Shown in pieces: positions 1 to 5,575 of a stretch of 5,575 bases of DNA. The stretch spans positions 1-5,575 of the forward strand of contig JAWLFI010000162.1 of assembly GCA_041685645.1 (NCBI GenBank). Direction: 5' to 3'. Every line of letters begins with the position of its first letter. Within the stretch, counting starts at the first letter, position 1. A program made the position numbers and the translations under genes. Below the pieces are notes generated by a model that was not told where the DNA came from, made no database searches, and saw only the letters and a list, made by a program, of their open reading frames with translations. Source of the stretch: JAWLFI01 sp041685645. GTDB lineage: Bacteria > Bacteroidota > Bacteroidia > Chitinophagales > Saprospiraceae.

Positions 1-131
1 GATGATTGCGATGTGAAATCAGATAATTCAAGCGGATCGAATAATGTAAAGCCCCCCAATGCACTTTTTAGGAAAAAATGCTTAAAGAAAACATTACCTG
101 ACGGTCTGTGGTGGGTTGGGTGTTGATCCAT
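1..131 (-). CDS. Possible 5' end of an unrecognised gene, cut by the window edge
   Basis: A minus-strand frame opens after a TAG at 194-192, has an ATG at 131-129, and stays open to the left edge (43 codons visible). It begins MDQHPTHHRPSG and continues with a hydrophobic, Phe-rich stretch (NVFFKHFFLKSALGGF). I do not recognise it. It lies 89 bp downstream of the permease stop on the same strand, with no clear terminator between, so it could be a third gene of the exporter operon. Against this, 60-odd open codons can arise by chance, there is no promoter or family signature, and the plus strand has a similar open frame (1-126). Low confidence; the sequence left of the window would decide it. 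Confidence 0.25.
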   Translation of the reverse strand, partial: MDQHPTHHRPSGNVFFKHFFLKSALGGFTLFDPLELSDFTSQS

Positions 132-220
132 TGGATACGTCGGATTCGGCCAATCCCCATTCAAGCGATATAAGCCCAAAACAACCCATGGCTAAAGGGT
201 GAATTCACGGTTGAAATAGC

Positions 221-1546
221 CTATCGCCGCATCCACTTAATAATTTCCTTGAAGCCTGCTTTTTTGCCGTACATCAAAATCCCCACTCTGTAGATTTTTG
301 CTGAGAACAGGACAATGCCATATGTAGCAATAAACAACAACAGAATAGATACACCCACTTGCCATAAAGGGGGATCGTAGGCCAGACGACAGGGCATGAC
401 GATGGGTGAGAAAAGGGGAAACATAGAACTCCATACCGCCAGGGGACTATTGGGGGACTGTGCGGCAACAATGCCAATATACAAGGCTAAGACCACGGGG
501 ATGGTAACGATAATCGACAGACTGTTACTCTCTCCCAGATCATCTCCCATCATAGCACCCATCGCTCCAAATAAGGAGGAATACAAGAGATATCCGCCCA
601 CGTAATACAAGAGGAAGGAAATACCGATCAGCCACCAGTTATAACCCAATAATTCGCGGATGACATTTTCGATGACCTCTGTATCCATGGCTCCGGATTG
701 CGCCATTTGTTCGGCAGCCGGATTCGCTCCTCCGGTCAGAGAAATACCAAAAATAAGACTGATCGCCAAAATGAGAATGGGAATCAATATCATCCAACTC
801 ACAATTTGAGTAACGCCGACAGCACCCACGCCGATCAATTTTCCCATCATTAATTGAAAAGGGCGGACAGTGGAGATCATGATTTCTACGATACGGCTCA
901 CCTTCTCTTCCATGACTGAACGCATAATCATCATTCCATTGATGAAGACCATAAAATATATCAAAAAGGCAATGATCAGACCGATAGCGGAGGCAACATA
1001 TGGCGCAATGCTACTCCCTTCTTTCAGAGGCTCTTCCTGGTCAAAGGTCAAATTCGTAGAAGAGGCGATGGAAACATCTGTCTCGAGCTGATCCAATAAT
1101 TTAGTGTCGATGCCAAAAGATTTGATTTTCCACTCTCTGATACGCGTGTTGAGATAGGAGGAGATTTGAGCATCTACATCAATATTGAGTCTTTCAGTGG
1201 CATAGTACTGCACCTTCAACTTTTCTATACCAACCGAATCGGGTTCGGGGAGAATGAGGATTCCATCGTAGTTCTCTTTTTCTCGAAGTTGAAAAAGCTC
1301 TGCTTTCTCTTTGTCGGAGAATACTCCGGTCATGGTAGTATTCGGTTCGAAGGTTTCATTCAGTAACTGGCTCGGATCCGAGATGAGAAAGGTTTTGCTC
1401 TCATTGGAGGAATAGCTTAATATCCAGCCCAACACAAAAAATAAAAGGGCTAATAATATCGGAGCGCCTAAAGTAATGAGAATGAATTGAGGTTTTTTGA
1501 CTCGGCTCCAATACTCTCTCGAGATGATGATACTGATTTTGCTCAT
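221..1546 (-). CDS. ABC transporter permease, NatB-like (ABC-2 type)
   Basis: This is the membrane subunit of an ABC exporter in the inner membrane, 441 residues. The order is: a short cytoplasmic N-terminus, TM1 at about 21-44, a large extracytoplasmic domain at about 45-180, then a cluster of about five TM segments (about 183-206, 236-268, 305-327, 344-362, 396-416) and a basic C-terminal tail. The cytoplasmic motif MEEKVSRIVEIMISTVRPFQ (about 212-231) just after TM2 is typical of NatB/ABC2_membrane_3 permeases, as is FSPIVMP (about 379-385) before the last TM. In characterised relatives such as Bacillus NatAB the pair exports sodium; many homologues have unknown substrates, so the cargo here is not assigned. 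The start ATG overlaps the stop of the ATPase gene (TCAT on the plus strand at 1543-1546), which implies translational coupling. Length is ordinary for the family and no lesions are seen. Confidence 0.93.
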   Translation of the reverse strand: MSKISIIISREYWSRVKKPQFILITLGAPILLALLFFVLGWILSYSSNESKTFLISDPSQLLNETFEPNTTMTGVFSDKEKAELFQLREKENYDGILILPEPDSVGIEKLKVQYYATERLNIDVDAQISSYLNTRIREWKIKSFGIDTKLLDQLETDVSIASSTNLTFDQEEPLKEGSSIAPYVASAIGLIIAFLIYFMVFINGMMIMRSVMEEKVSRIVEIMISTVRPFQLMMGKLIGVGAVGVTQIVSWMILIPILILAISLIFGISLTGGANPAAEQMAQSGAMDTEVIENVIRELLGYNWWLIGISFLLYYVGGYLLYSSLFGAMGAMMGDDLGESNSLSIIVTIPVVLALYIGIVAAQSPNSPLAVWSSMFPLFSPIVMPCRLAYDPPLWQVGVSILLLFIATYGIVLFSAKIYRVGILMYGKKAGFKEIIKWMRR

Positions 1547-2463
1547 GAGATTTGGGGATTAACTTCTCCTGTAATTTGGATAAATATATCGTTGAGACTA
1601 GGCAAACTCTTTTCGAAGTGGCGAATATCTGTGTTGTTTTTAAGCAGGTGCTCGAGTAGAGCGGAAGTGCTCGAATCGGAGGGGATGCGAATCTCCCACA
1701 ACCCCTTTTTGTTTTGTTGAAGAACCTCCACGCCTTCTGGCACCCTCTGGTTTGGATCTTCTCCAATATCGATTAAATACTCTCCATTCCAATGGCGCAT
1801 TTTTATATCCCCAATGGGTCCTTCAATGATTTTTTTACCGTGATTTACAATAACGATCTCATCGCATAATTCTTCTACCTGTTCCATGCGATGTGTAGAG
1901 AGGATAATCCCGCATCCCTTTTCGCTCAAACGAACGATTTCTTCTCGAATCAATTTGGAATTGACCGGATCTAAGCCCGAAAAGGGTTCGTCCAGAATCA
2001 TGAGACTGGGATCATGCATAACAGTGGCGATAAATTGCACTTTTTGCTGCATGCCTTTGGAGAGTTCATCAATTTTCTTTCCCCACCAATCTTCAATATT
2101 GAAGCGCTCAATCCATTCCATGACTTTTGCCTTGCCCTCCTTCTTATTCCAACCCCTGAGCCGAATGAGATACAACAAGTGATCTCCCACGGACATTTTT
2201 TTATACAGTCCCCGCTCTTCCGGCAAATATCCAATGTTGTGAGATAATCGCCCATCCACAGCCTGACCATCTAGATATATCGATCCGCTGTCGGGAAGTG
2301 TTATTCCTGTTATCATTCGGATGGACGACGTCTTACCTGCACCGTTGGGACCCAACAGGCCAAAGAGGACGCCCTTTTTAACTTGAAAACTGAGGTGGTC
2401 AACAGCGAGATGCCCCTCGTATTGTTTAGTGACTTCCCGGAGTTCGAGAACTAAATTTGACAT
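1543..2463 (-). CDS. ABC transporter ATP-binding protein, NatA-like
   Basis: This is the cytoplasmic ATPase that powers the exporter whose permease follows directly, 306 residues. Visible motifs are Walker A GPNGAGKTS (38-46), a Q-loop region of the NatA form YLPEERGLY (79-87, Glu where many ABC proteins have Gln), the signature LSKGMQQ (134-140), Walker B LMILDEP (154-160), D-loop SGLDP (162-166) and the switch histidine in STHRMEQ (His191). Residues from about 215 to the end match the type of C-terminal extension (DUF4162-like) found on NatA-class ATPases. The Q-loop and signature variants are usual for this subfamily and do not suggest inactivity. The ATG at 2463 is preceded by an A-rich leader without a Shine-Dalgarno motif, normal for Bacteroidota. 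It is the first gene of the operon, 128 bp downstream of the START-like gene, and has a weak promoter candidate upstream. Confidence 0.95.
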   Translation of the reverse strand: MSNLVLELREVTKQYEGHLAVDHLSFQVKKGVLFGLLGPNGAGKTSSIRMITGITLPDSGSIYLDGQAVDGRLSHNIGYLPEERGLYKKMSVGDHLLYLIRLRGWNKKEGKAKVMEWIERFNIEDWWGKKIDELSKGMQQKVQFIATVMHDPSLMILDEPFSGLDPVNSKLIREEIVRLSEKGCGIILSTHRMEQVEELCDEIVIVNHGKKIIEGPIGDIKMRHWNGEYLIDIGEDPNQRVPEGVEVLQQNKKGLWEIRIPSDSSTSALLEHLLKNNTDIRHFEKSLPSLNDIFIQITGEVNPQIS

Positions 2464-2533
2464 AGAGTTGGTTTATCAAGTCATTGTTATATTCATAAGG
2501 GTAGAGATTCTCATGGAAATTATTTTTCACGCA

Positions 2534-2566
2534 CAAAATAACTCTATTCATAAATATATTCCCAAA
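2534..2566 (-). promoter_or_regulatory. Weak promoter candidate for the ABC exporter operon
   Basis: Reading the minus strand, TTTG (2566-2563) is followed after 22 nt by TATTTTG (2540-2534). This resembles the Bacteroidota pattern TTTG-N(17-23)-TAnnTTTG but is one T short in the -7 box. It would start transcription near 2527, about 65 nt before the ATPase ATG. The region is AT-rich, so a chance match is quite possible. Confidence 0.3.
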
Positions 2567-2591
2567 GAGCTTTATTATTTTAGGTCTGTCT

Positions 2592-2972
2592 TTATCCTCC
2601 CGTTTCTTTCCTCAATTGCTCGATTTGATTGTTCCACAAATCTTTTTGCTCCTGAACTTCGTCTTCATCAGCAAAATCCGTTATTTCTAAAATGGTCTCC
2701 CCGGTCACATCAGATTTGTACATGCGATATTCGAAGTACTCATCCTCGTCTTCAGCATCCAACCAGCGAAACCGAAGACGCTCTTCTTCAATATCATCGA
2801 TGAGTTCTGCCTCTTCTTCAAAGCCCTGCCAATTAAAGGTATATACATCGTCTTTAATGTCCACCCCATCGCAAAACCATCGGATGAGGGTAGAGGGGGT
2901 AGTCAAAAACTGGTAAAGAATGGCGGGAGAAGCTCTGAAAATGTATTCTAGATCAAACGAAACTCGTTTCAT
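2592..2972 (-). CDS. START-like domain (SRPBCC fold) protein
   Basis: A small cytoplasmic protein of 126 residues resembling the START-like/AHSA1-type helix-grip proteins common as single-domain proteins in Bacteroidota. The N-terminal pattern fits that fold: a beta strand (VSFDLEYIF), then SPAILYQFLTTPSTLIRWFCDGV (about 15-37), where the helix leads to the conserved W before the sheet. Strands follow, and a C-terminal amphipathic helix ends the protein (about 104-122, WNNQIEQLRKE). It is very acidic, with Asp/Glu clusters at about 52-64 and 72-81. No signal peptide or membrane segment is seen and no ligand or partner is known. I chose the ATG at 2972 rather than the in-frame ATG at 3029: the 19 extra residues look non-coding, and the fold starts right after Met-Lys-Arg. 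It is divergent from rpoD with a 177-bp gap between the two starts. Fold assignment is fairly sure; function is unknown. Confidence 0.87.
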   Translation of the reverse strand: MKRVSFDLEYIFRASPAILYQFLTTPSTLIRWFCDGVDIKDDVYTFNWQGFEEEAELIDDIEEERLRFRWLDAEDEDEYFEYRMYKSDVTGETILEITDFADEDEVQEQKDLWNNQIEQLRKETGG

Positions 2973-2991
2973 AATGCTATGATTTTTTATG

Positions 2992-3018
2992 TTGCCTTGG
3001 CAATAAAGCGTAAATTTG
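2992..3018 (+). promoter_or_regulatory. Candidate rpoD promoter
   Basis: TAAATTTG at 3011-3018 is an exact match to the Bacteroidota -7 consensus TAnnTTTG. A TTG at 2992-2994 lies 16 nt upstream, slightly closer than the usual 17-23. Transcription would start near 3025 and give a leader of about 125 nt before the rpoD ATG. It is the only exact -7 match between the two divergent genes. The -33 part is the weak point. I saw no equally good box for the START-like gene on the other strand. Confidence 0.4.
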
Positions 3019-3077
3019 CAATTTTTCAAAAAGAAATGAACTTTTTTTCCAAAATTTGAATTGGAAGAAGAGTATTA

Positions 3078-3100
3078 GGTTAAATCCGTTGGATATAACC
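3078..3100 (+). repeat. Small inverted repeat in the rpoD leader
   Basis: A 23-bp inverted repeat with 10-position arms around a 3-nt loop: GGTTAAATCC, GTT, GGATATAACC. Nine pairs form with one A-A mismatch. It sits about 50 nt before the rpoD ATG, inside the predicted 5' leader, with no T-tract after it, so it is not a typical terminator. It could be an RNA hairpin affecting translation or stability, a protein-binding site, or chance in an AT-rich spacer. Confidence 0.45.
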
Positions 3101-3149
3101 CATAATATTTATACCAACTTTAATTGTTGAACAAAACCAATAAGATTGC

Positions 3150-4022
3150 ATGAGGCAGCTCAAGATTACGAAGTCGATAACGAATAGAGAAAGCCAATCT
3201 CTTGAAAAATATTTACAGGAAATAGGGAAAGTGGATTTACTCACGCCCGAAGAAGAGGTGGAATTAGCAAAGAGAATTAAGAAAGGAGATGAAATAGCTC
3301 TTGAAAAATTGACAAAGGCCAACCTTCGATTTGTCGTTTCTGTGGCAAAACAATATCAGAATCAGGGACTTTCCCTGAGTGATCTGATCAATGAAGGAAA
3401 CTTAGGTTTGATCAAAGCAGCTCAGCGATTTGATGAAACGCGGGGATTTAAGTTTATTTCCTATGCCGTTTGGTGGATTCGTCAATCCATCCTTCAAGCC
3501 TTAGCGGAGCAGTCTCGAATCGTTCGTTTACCTTTGAACAAAGTGGGGTCTTTGAATAAAATCAACAGAGCCTTCTCTGAGTTAGAGCAAAATTACGAGA
3601 GAGAACCTTCTGCTGATGAATTGGCAGAACAATTGGAAATATCGGCTGAAGAAGTGGAAACCACTCTGGCTGTTGCCTCGCGGCACGTTTCCGTTGATGC
3701 TCCTTTTGTAGAGGGTGAAGATAATTCTCTTTTAGATGTATTGGAGAACGATAAAACACCTAATACAGATGAGGATCTGGATTATACGCAATCCCTGAGC
3801 AAGGAAATTAATCGTTCATTGAATTCTCTAACCGAACGTCAGTGCGATGTGATTAAGTTGTATTATGGCATTGGCCTGAAACATCCAATGTCCTTGGAGG
3901 ATATTGGAGATAAATTTGGTCTTACTCGCGAGCGAGTCCGACAAATTAAGGACAAAGCGATCAATAAATTGCGTACGACAAATCGCAGTAAATTGCTCAA
4001 GAATTATTTGGGCGCAAAGTAG
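3150..4022 (+). CDS. rpoD: Primary RNA polymerase sigma factor (RpoD/SigA type)
   Basis: This is the housekeeping sigma-70 subunit that directs RNA polymerase to most promoters, 290 residues. Region 1.2 is at about 16-48 (SLEKYLQEIGKVDLLTPEEE), region 2 at about 53-123 (LTKANLRFVVSVAKQY, then the -10 recognition segment FISYAVWWIRQSI), region 3 at about 130-205, and region 4 at about 222-278 with the helix-turn-helix SLEDIGDKFGLTRERVRQIK (248-267). Region 1.1 and the non-conserved insert of E. coli RpoD are absent. That matches the short primary sigma factors of Bacteroidota (about 290 residues), which recognise TTTG/TAnnTTTG promoters. The ATG at 3150 leaves a normal N-terminus and there is no Shine-Dalgarno motif upstream, as usual in this phylum. 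The gene is complete and monocistronic, with a candidate promoter upstream and a strong hairpin 21 bp after the stop. Confidence 0.97.
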   Translation: MRQLKITKSITNRESQSLEKYLQEIGKVDLLTPEEEVELAKRIKKGDEIALEKLTKANLRFVVSVAKQYQNQGLSLSDLINEGNLGLIKAAQRFDETRGFKFISYAVWWIRQSILQALAEQSRIVRLPLNKVGSLNKINRAFSELEQNYEREPSADELAEQLEISAEEVETTLAVASRHVSVDAPFVEGEDNSLLDVLENDKTPNTDEDLDYTQSLSKEINRSLNSLTERQCDVIKLYYGIGLKHPMSLEDIGDKFGLTRERVRQIKDKAINKLRTTNRSKLLKNYLGAK

Positions 4023-4043
4023 TTCTCAGCTACTGATATATTT

Positions 4044-4079
4044 CAAGAATGGCGAAAAGTGCACTTTTCGCCATTCTTG
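4044..4079 (+). terminator. Likely rpoD terminator (perfect 36-bp palindrome)
   Basis: A perfect palindrome with two 18-nt arms centred on GTGCAC (4059-4064), starting 21 bp after the rpoD stop. In RNA it would fold into a stem of about 16 bp with a tight loop. On the plus strand it is followed by TTT, then ATAACC and a run of six T (4092-4097), so the immediate U-tract is short. On the minus side the flank is poor in T, so plus-strand termination is favoured. The stem's length and perfection are striking; a protein-binding operator is a less likely alternative. Confidence 0.75.
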
Positions 4080-4142
4080 TTTATAACCTTATTTTTTGTT
4101 CTGTCATAGTAGTGTAAACAGGGTAGATTCCAAATATTATTT

Positions 4143-4219
4143 TATTTGTAGGTGCAAGTGTTCTTTGCAAAGAATATTTTGATTTGTTTTTGTCAATTTC
4201 AAGTGAATATTTGTAGGTG
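4143..4219 (+). repeat. 12-bp direct repeat, two copies 65 bp apart
   Basis: TATTTGTAGGTG occurs exactly at 4143-4154 and again at 4208-4219, a start-to-start spacing of 65 bp (about six helical turns). The downstream copy contains the TTTG proposed as the -33 element of the secreted-protein gene. Each copy is followed by another -7-like box (TATTTTG at 4175-4181 and TATATTTG at 4236-4243). This could be a duplicated promoter module or paired binding sites for a regulator. The repeat itself is certain; its function is inference. Confidence 0.6.
4161..4174 (+). repeat. 14-bp perfect palindrome between the direct repeats
   Basis: TTCTTTGCAAAGAA is a perfect 14-bp palindrome lying between the two direct-repeat copies and about 60 bp upstream of the predicted transcription start. 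Its size and symmetry fit a homodimeric regulator site. Only one copy is seen, and a chance palindrome in AT-rich spacer DNA cannot be excluded. Confidence 0.4.
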
Positions 4220-4243
4220 TTATAAAGGCTTCTGTTATATTTG
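4210..4243 (+). promoter_or_regulatory. Candidate promoter of the secreted thioredoxin/SprB gene
   Basis: TTTG at 4210-4213 and TATATTTG at 4236-4243, separated by 22 nt, match the Bacteroidota consensus TTTG-N(17-23)-TAnnTTTG exactly in both boxes. Transcription would begin near 4250, about 30 nt before the expected start codon at 4282. The promoter therefore looks intact although the gene below it is broken. Confidence 0.45.
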
Positions 4244-4810
4244 GTGGGAATAAACTAAAAGCCCAAACGATAAACCAACTATTTAAACTCATTGGATTGT
4301 TCCTGATTCTTTCATTCCTGATTGCGGGTTCTCCCGTTCAAGCCTAGTTGCCCTATGGTTCGGAGGCGCCTGATTGACCTCAATGGGAATACTCATTCTC
4401 TATGCGACGAATTAGATGCTGGGCGGCAAGTATATCTCGTATTTTCGGCCACTTGGTGTGCACCGTGCTGGAATTATCACAACTCTGGGCATATGGAGTC
4501 GATTTATGAGGATTTTGGACCTGATGGCGCCAACGAAGCCAGAGTTTATTTCCTTGAATCGGATTATAATACAAATGAGTATTGTTTATACGGACCTTCT
4601 GGGTGTAATGGAACAACGCAAGGGAATTGGGTCGATGGTATTCCATTCTCTATTATCAATTTGACCTCGACCAATGGCCCTACTGTCGTGAGTGACTATA
4701 GCATAGCTTTTTTCCCAACAGTATATACGGTTTGTCCCGATAAAAGAGTTTTTGAAACGGGGCAAGCCTCTTCTCAGGTCCTGAAAACCTATATGACGAG
4801 CTGTGAAATG

Positions 4811-5575
4811 GAAACTACATTAGTAAGTTCCTATGATGAAATCTGTTATGAAGACGAAACCGGAGGCATAGATAATAGAACTCATCCCCGGACATGGCAA
4901 TATCAGTTACTCCTGAAGTAATGGCTCCAATAGCCAAAATCTGAGCAATGGAGGTCAAGGGCTTTATATCGTAACGGCTGCGGATGCGCCCCTGAATGTT
5001 ATTGAGGAGCAATTGAACCTGGATGTCCCATGTCATGGTGATGCCGAGGGAGCGATTGAATTATCTGCAGATGGCGGGACACCCGGCTATGATGCGCTGT
5101 GGAACGATGGAACTACGAAATTCGTAAGGACTAATCTGCCGGAAGGAAGCTATCAGGTAGAAGTTACCGATGCCAACGGATGTTCTGAGACCCAATCCTT
5201 TGATGTAACGGAGCCCCCTCTATTGACCCTGGACCTCACCCGAATTAATGAAAATTGCGATCAGGCTGATGGCGTGATTATTGCCTCTGCCGGAGGAGGT
5301 ACGCCAAGCCTGCAATACGATCTGTGGATGCAGCGGGAACCTATACTTTGCTGCTTTCGAATTCATCGGCTTGCACTGACGAAGCCTCTGTTGAGGTTCA
5401 ATTAGCTCCGGATCAGCCCGTCGCTGATGCAGGAGAAGCAGCTGAGCTAGATTGCGATCAGTCATCGGTTATTTTGGGAAGTGTGAACAGTATTCTGTGT
5501 GCAGGAGAAGCAACCGGATCCATAGACCTCACACTAACTGGTGGTTTCCCGCCCTATACTGTTGAATGGAACACG
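4811..5575 (+). repeat. Run of SprB-like protein repeats
   Basis: Four units of the SprB type (Cys, Gly/Asp-rich turn, GG-P-Y, W-N/S-G, then a GxYxVxVTDANGC-like end) can be traced. Unit 1 (about 4811-4985) has YDEICYEDETGGID, then SYS, stop, SNGSNSQNL and GLYIVTAAD. Unit 2 (about 5013-5216) is the cleanest: LDVPCHGDAEGAIEL, GGTPGYDALWNDGTT, YQVEVTDANGC, VTEPP. Unit 3 (about 5223-5410) has NENCDQADGVI, then crosses a frameshift to AAGTYTLLLSNSSACTDEA. Unit 4 (from about 5483) has SILCAGEATGSIDLTLTGG and PPYTVEWNT and runs off the edge. Between units 3 and 4 lies PVADAGEAAELDC, which resembles the beginning of a different extracellular beta-sandwich repeat. SprB repeats take their name from a Flavobacterium gliding adhesin and occur in surface or secreted Bacteroidota proteins. 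Confidence 0.8.
5428..5512 (+). repeat. 13-bp direct repeat, copies 72 bp apart
   Basis: TGCAGGAGAAGCA occurs exactly at 5428-5440 and 5500-5512. The 72-bp spacing is 24 codons, so both copies are in the same frame and encode AGEA (DAGEA and CAGEA). It falls where one repeat type seems to give way abruptly to another. It could be convergence of two similar protein motifs, or a trace of recombination between repeats. Confidence 0.55.

Larger units (their letters stand above)
4282..5575 (+). pseudogene. Broken gene for a secreted thioredoxin-fold protein with SprB repeats, cut by the right edge
   Basis: The readable protein moves between frames. From 4285 it has a signal peptide (KLIGLFLILSFL then IAGSPVQA, 4285-4344) ending in a typical signal-peptidase site. 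LPYGSEAPD (4348-4374) and LIDLNGN (from 4370, next frame) then lead into a thioredoxin domain with SATWCAPCW (active-site CAPC, 4448-4474) and the cis-Pro loop FFPTVYTVCP. SprB-like repeats start at about 4811. Similar architectures in Saprospiria are exported and often carry a type IX secretion C-terminal domain; that end is outside the window. Lesions: no ATG where the signal peptide should start (TTT at 4282-4284, possibly ATG altered); TAG at 4345-4347 where Gln is expected; frameshift at 4369-4377; frameshift at about 4871-4877; TGA at 4914-4916 where SprB repeats have Trp; frameshift at about 5310-5330. The upstream genes are intact, so this is either a recent pseudogene or a local consensus error. 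The open frames at 4322-4921 (TTG start) and 5013-5405 are fragments, not genes. Confidence 0.85.

Noticed and set aside
60..82. Imperfect hairpin GCACTTTTT-AGG-AAAAAATGC
   Set aside because: It is mostly A-T pairs with a mismatch, has no T-tract in the right place for the minus-strand genes, and lies inside a possible coding frame.
190..221. Inverted repeat GGCTA...TAGCC enclosing the palindrome GTGAATTCAC just after the permease stop, as an operon terminator
   Set aside because: The inner palindrome is off-centre relative to the outer arms, the stems are short (5 bp and about 3 bp) and no clean T-run follows on the minus strand.
1401..1766. A 121-codon minus-strand open frame across the ATPase/permease junction
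   Set aside because: It is a shadow of two well-supported genes in another frame, with no recognisable protein features.
2429..2803. A 124-codon plus-strand open frame opposite the START-like gene
   Set aside because: It overlaps the ATPase start and most of the START-like gene in antisense, and its composition is that of an out-of-frame translation.
2973..3029. N-terminal extension of the START-like protein to an upstream ATG at 3029
   Set aside because: The 19 extra residues do not look like part of the fold, and they would overlap the candidate rpoD promoter.
4345..4916. Stop-codon recoding (TAG as Gln, TGA as Trp) as an explanation of the in-frame stops
   Set aside because: The same gene also has three frameshifts and no start codon, which recoding cannot explain, and no recoding signal or such usage is seen elsewhere.
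4322..4921. A 199-codon open frame with a TTG start containing the thioredoxin motif
   Set aside because: Its first codons overlap the signal peptide in a different frame and its last residues (from about 4874) follow a frameshift. Both ends are artefacts of the broken gene, so it is not listed as a CDS.
5013..5405. A 130-codon open frame with SprB-like sequence
   Set aside because: The TTG start is internal to a continuing repeat region (open from 4917), and the last 25 or so residues after about 5325 are out-of-frame sequence. It is a fragment of the same broken gene.

Overview
The window looks like a chromosomal piece from a member of the Bacteroidota, most likely the Saprospiria (Lewinella/Saprospira/Haliscomenobacter relatives). 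The reasons are a short primary sigma factor without region 1.1, no Shine-Dalgarno motifs ahead of the starts, TAnnTTTG-type promoter boxes, a START-like protein of a Bacteroidota-type family, and SprB-type repeats joined to a secreted thioredoxin fold. This placement comes from family features only; no database search was possible.

Layout. Positions 1-220 hold no certain gene, but an unrecognised minus-strand frame may start at 131 and run off the left edge. Positions 221-2463 are a two-gene minus-strand operon for a NatA/NatB-like ABC exporter: the ATPase (2463-1543) and then the ABC-2 type permease (1546-221), overlapping by 4 bp. Positions 2592-2972 (minus) encode a small acidic START-like (SRPBCC fold) protein. 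It is transcribed divergently from rpoD (3150-4022, plus), the housekeeping sigma factor. The region between them carries a candidate promoter and a small hairpin. A perfect 36-bp palindrome follows rpoD and is its likely terminator.

The last 1.3 kb (about 4282 to the right edge) is the remains of a large secreted protein: signal peptide, CAPC thioredoxin domain, then SprB-like repeats. Its protein sequence is still easy to read across three changes of reading frame. However, it carries a missing start codon, an amber codon at the signal-peptide junction, an opal codon in place of a conserved Trp, and three frameshifts. The upstream genes in the same window are intact. It is therefore either a young pseudogene or a locally unreliable stretch of consensus. 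A naive gene caller would report two artefactual short proteins here (4322-4921 and 5013-5405). The upstream region keeps a promoter-like sequence, a 12-bp direct repeat 65 bp apart and a 14-bp palindrome.

The exporter, START-like protein and sigma factor are conserved core-type functions with no evident pathway link. I see no convincing new biological system. The points most worth checking are the lesion-rich secreted-protein gene and its regulatory region.
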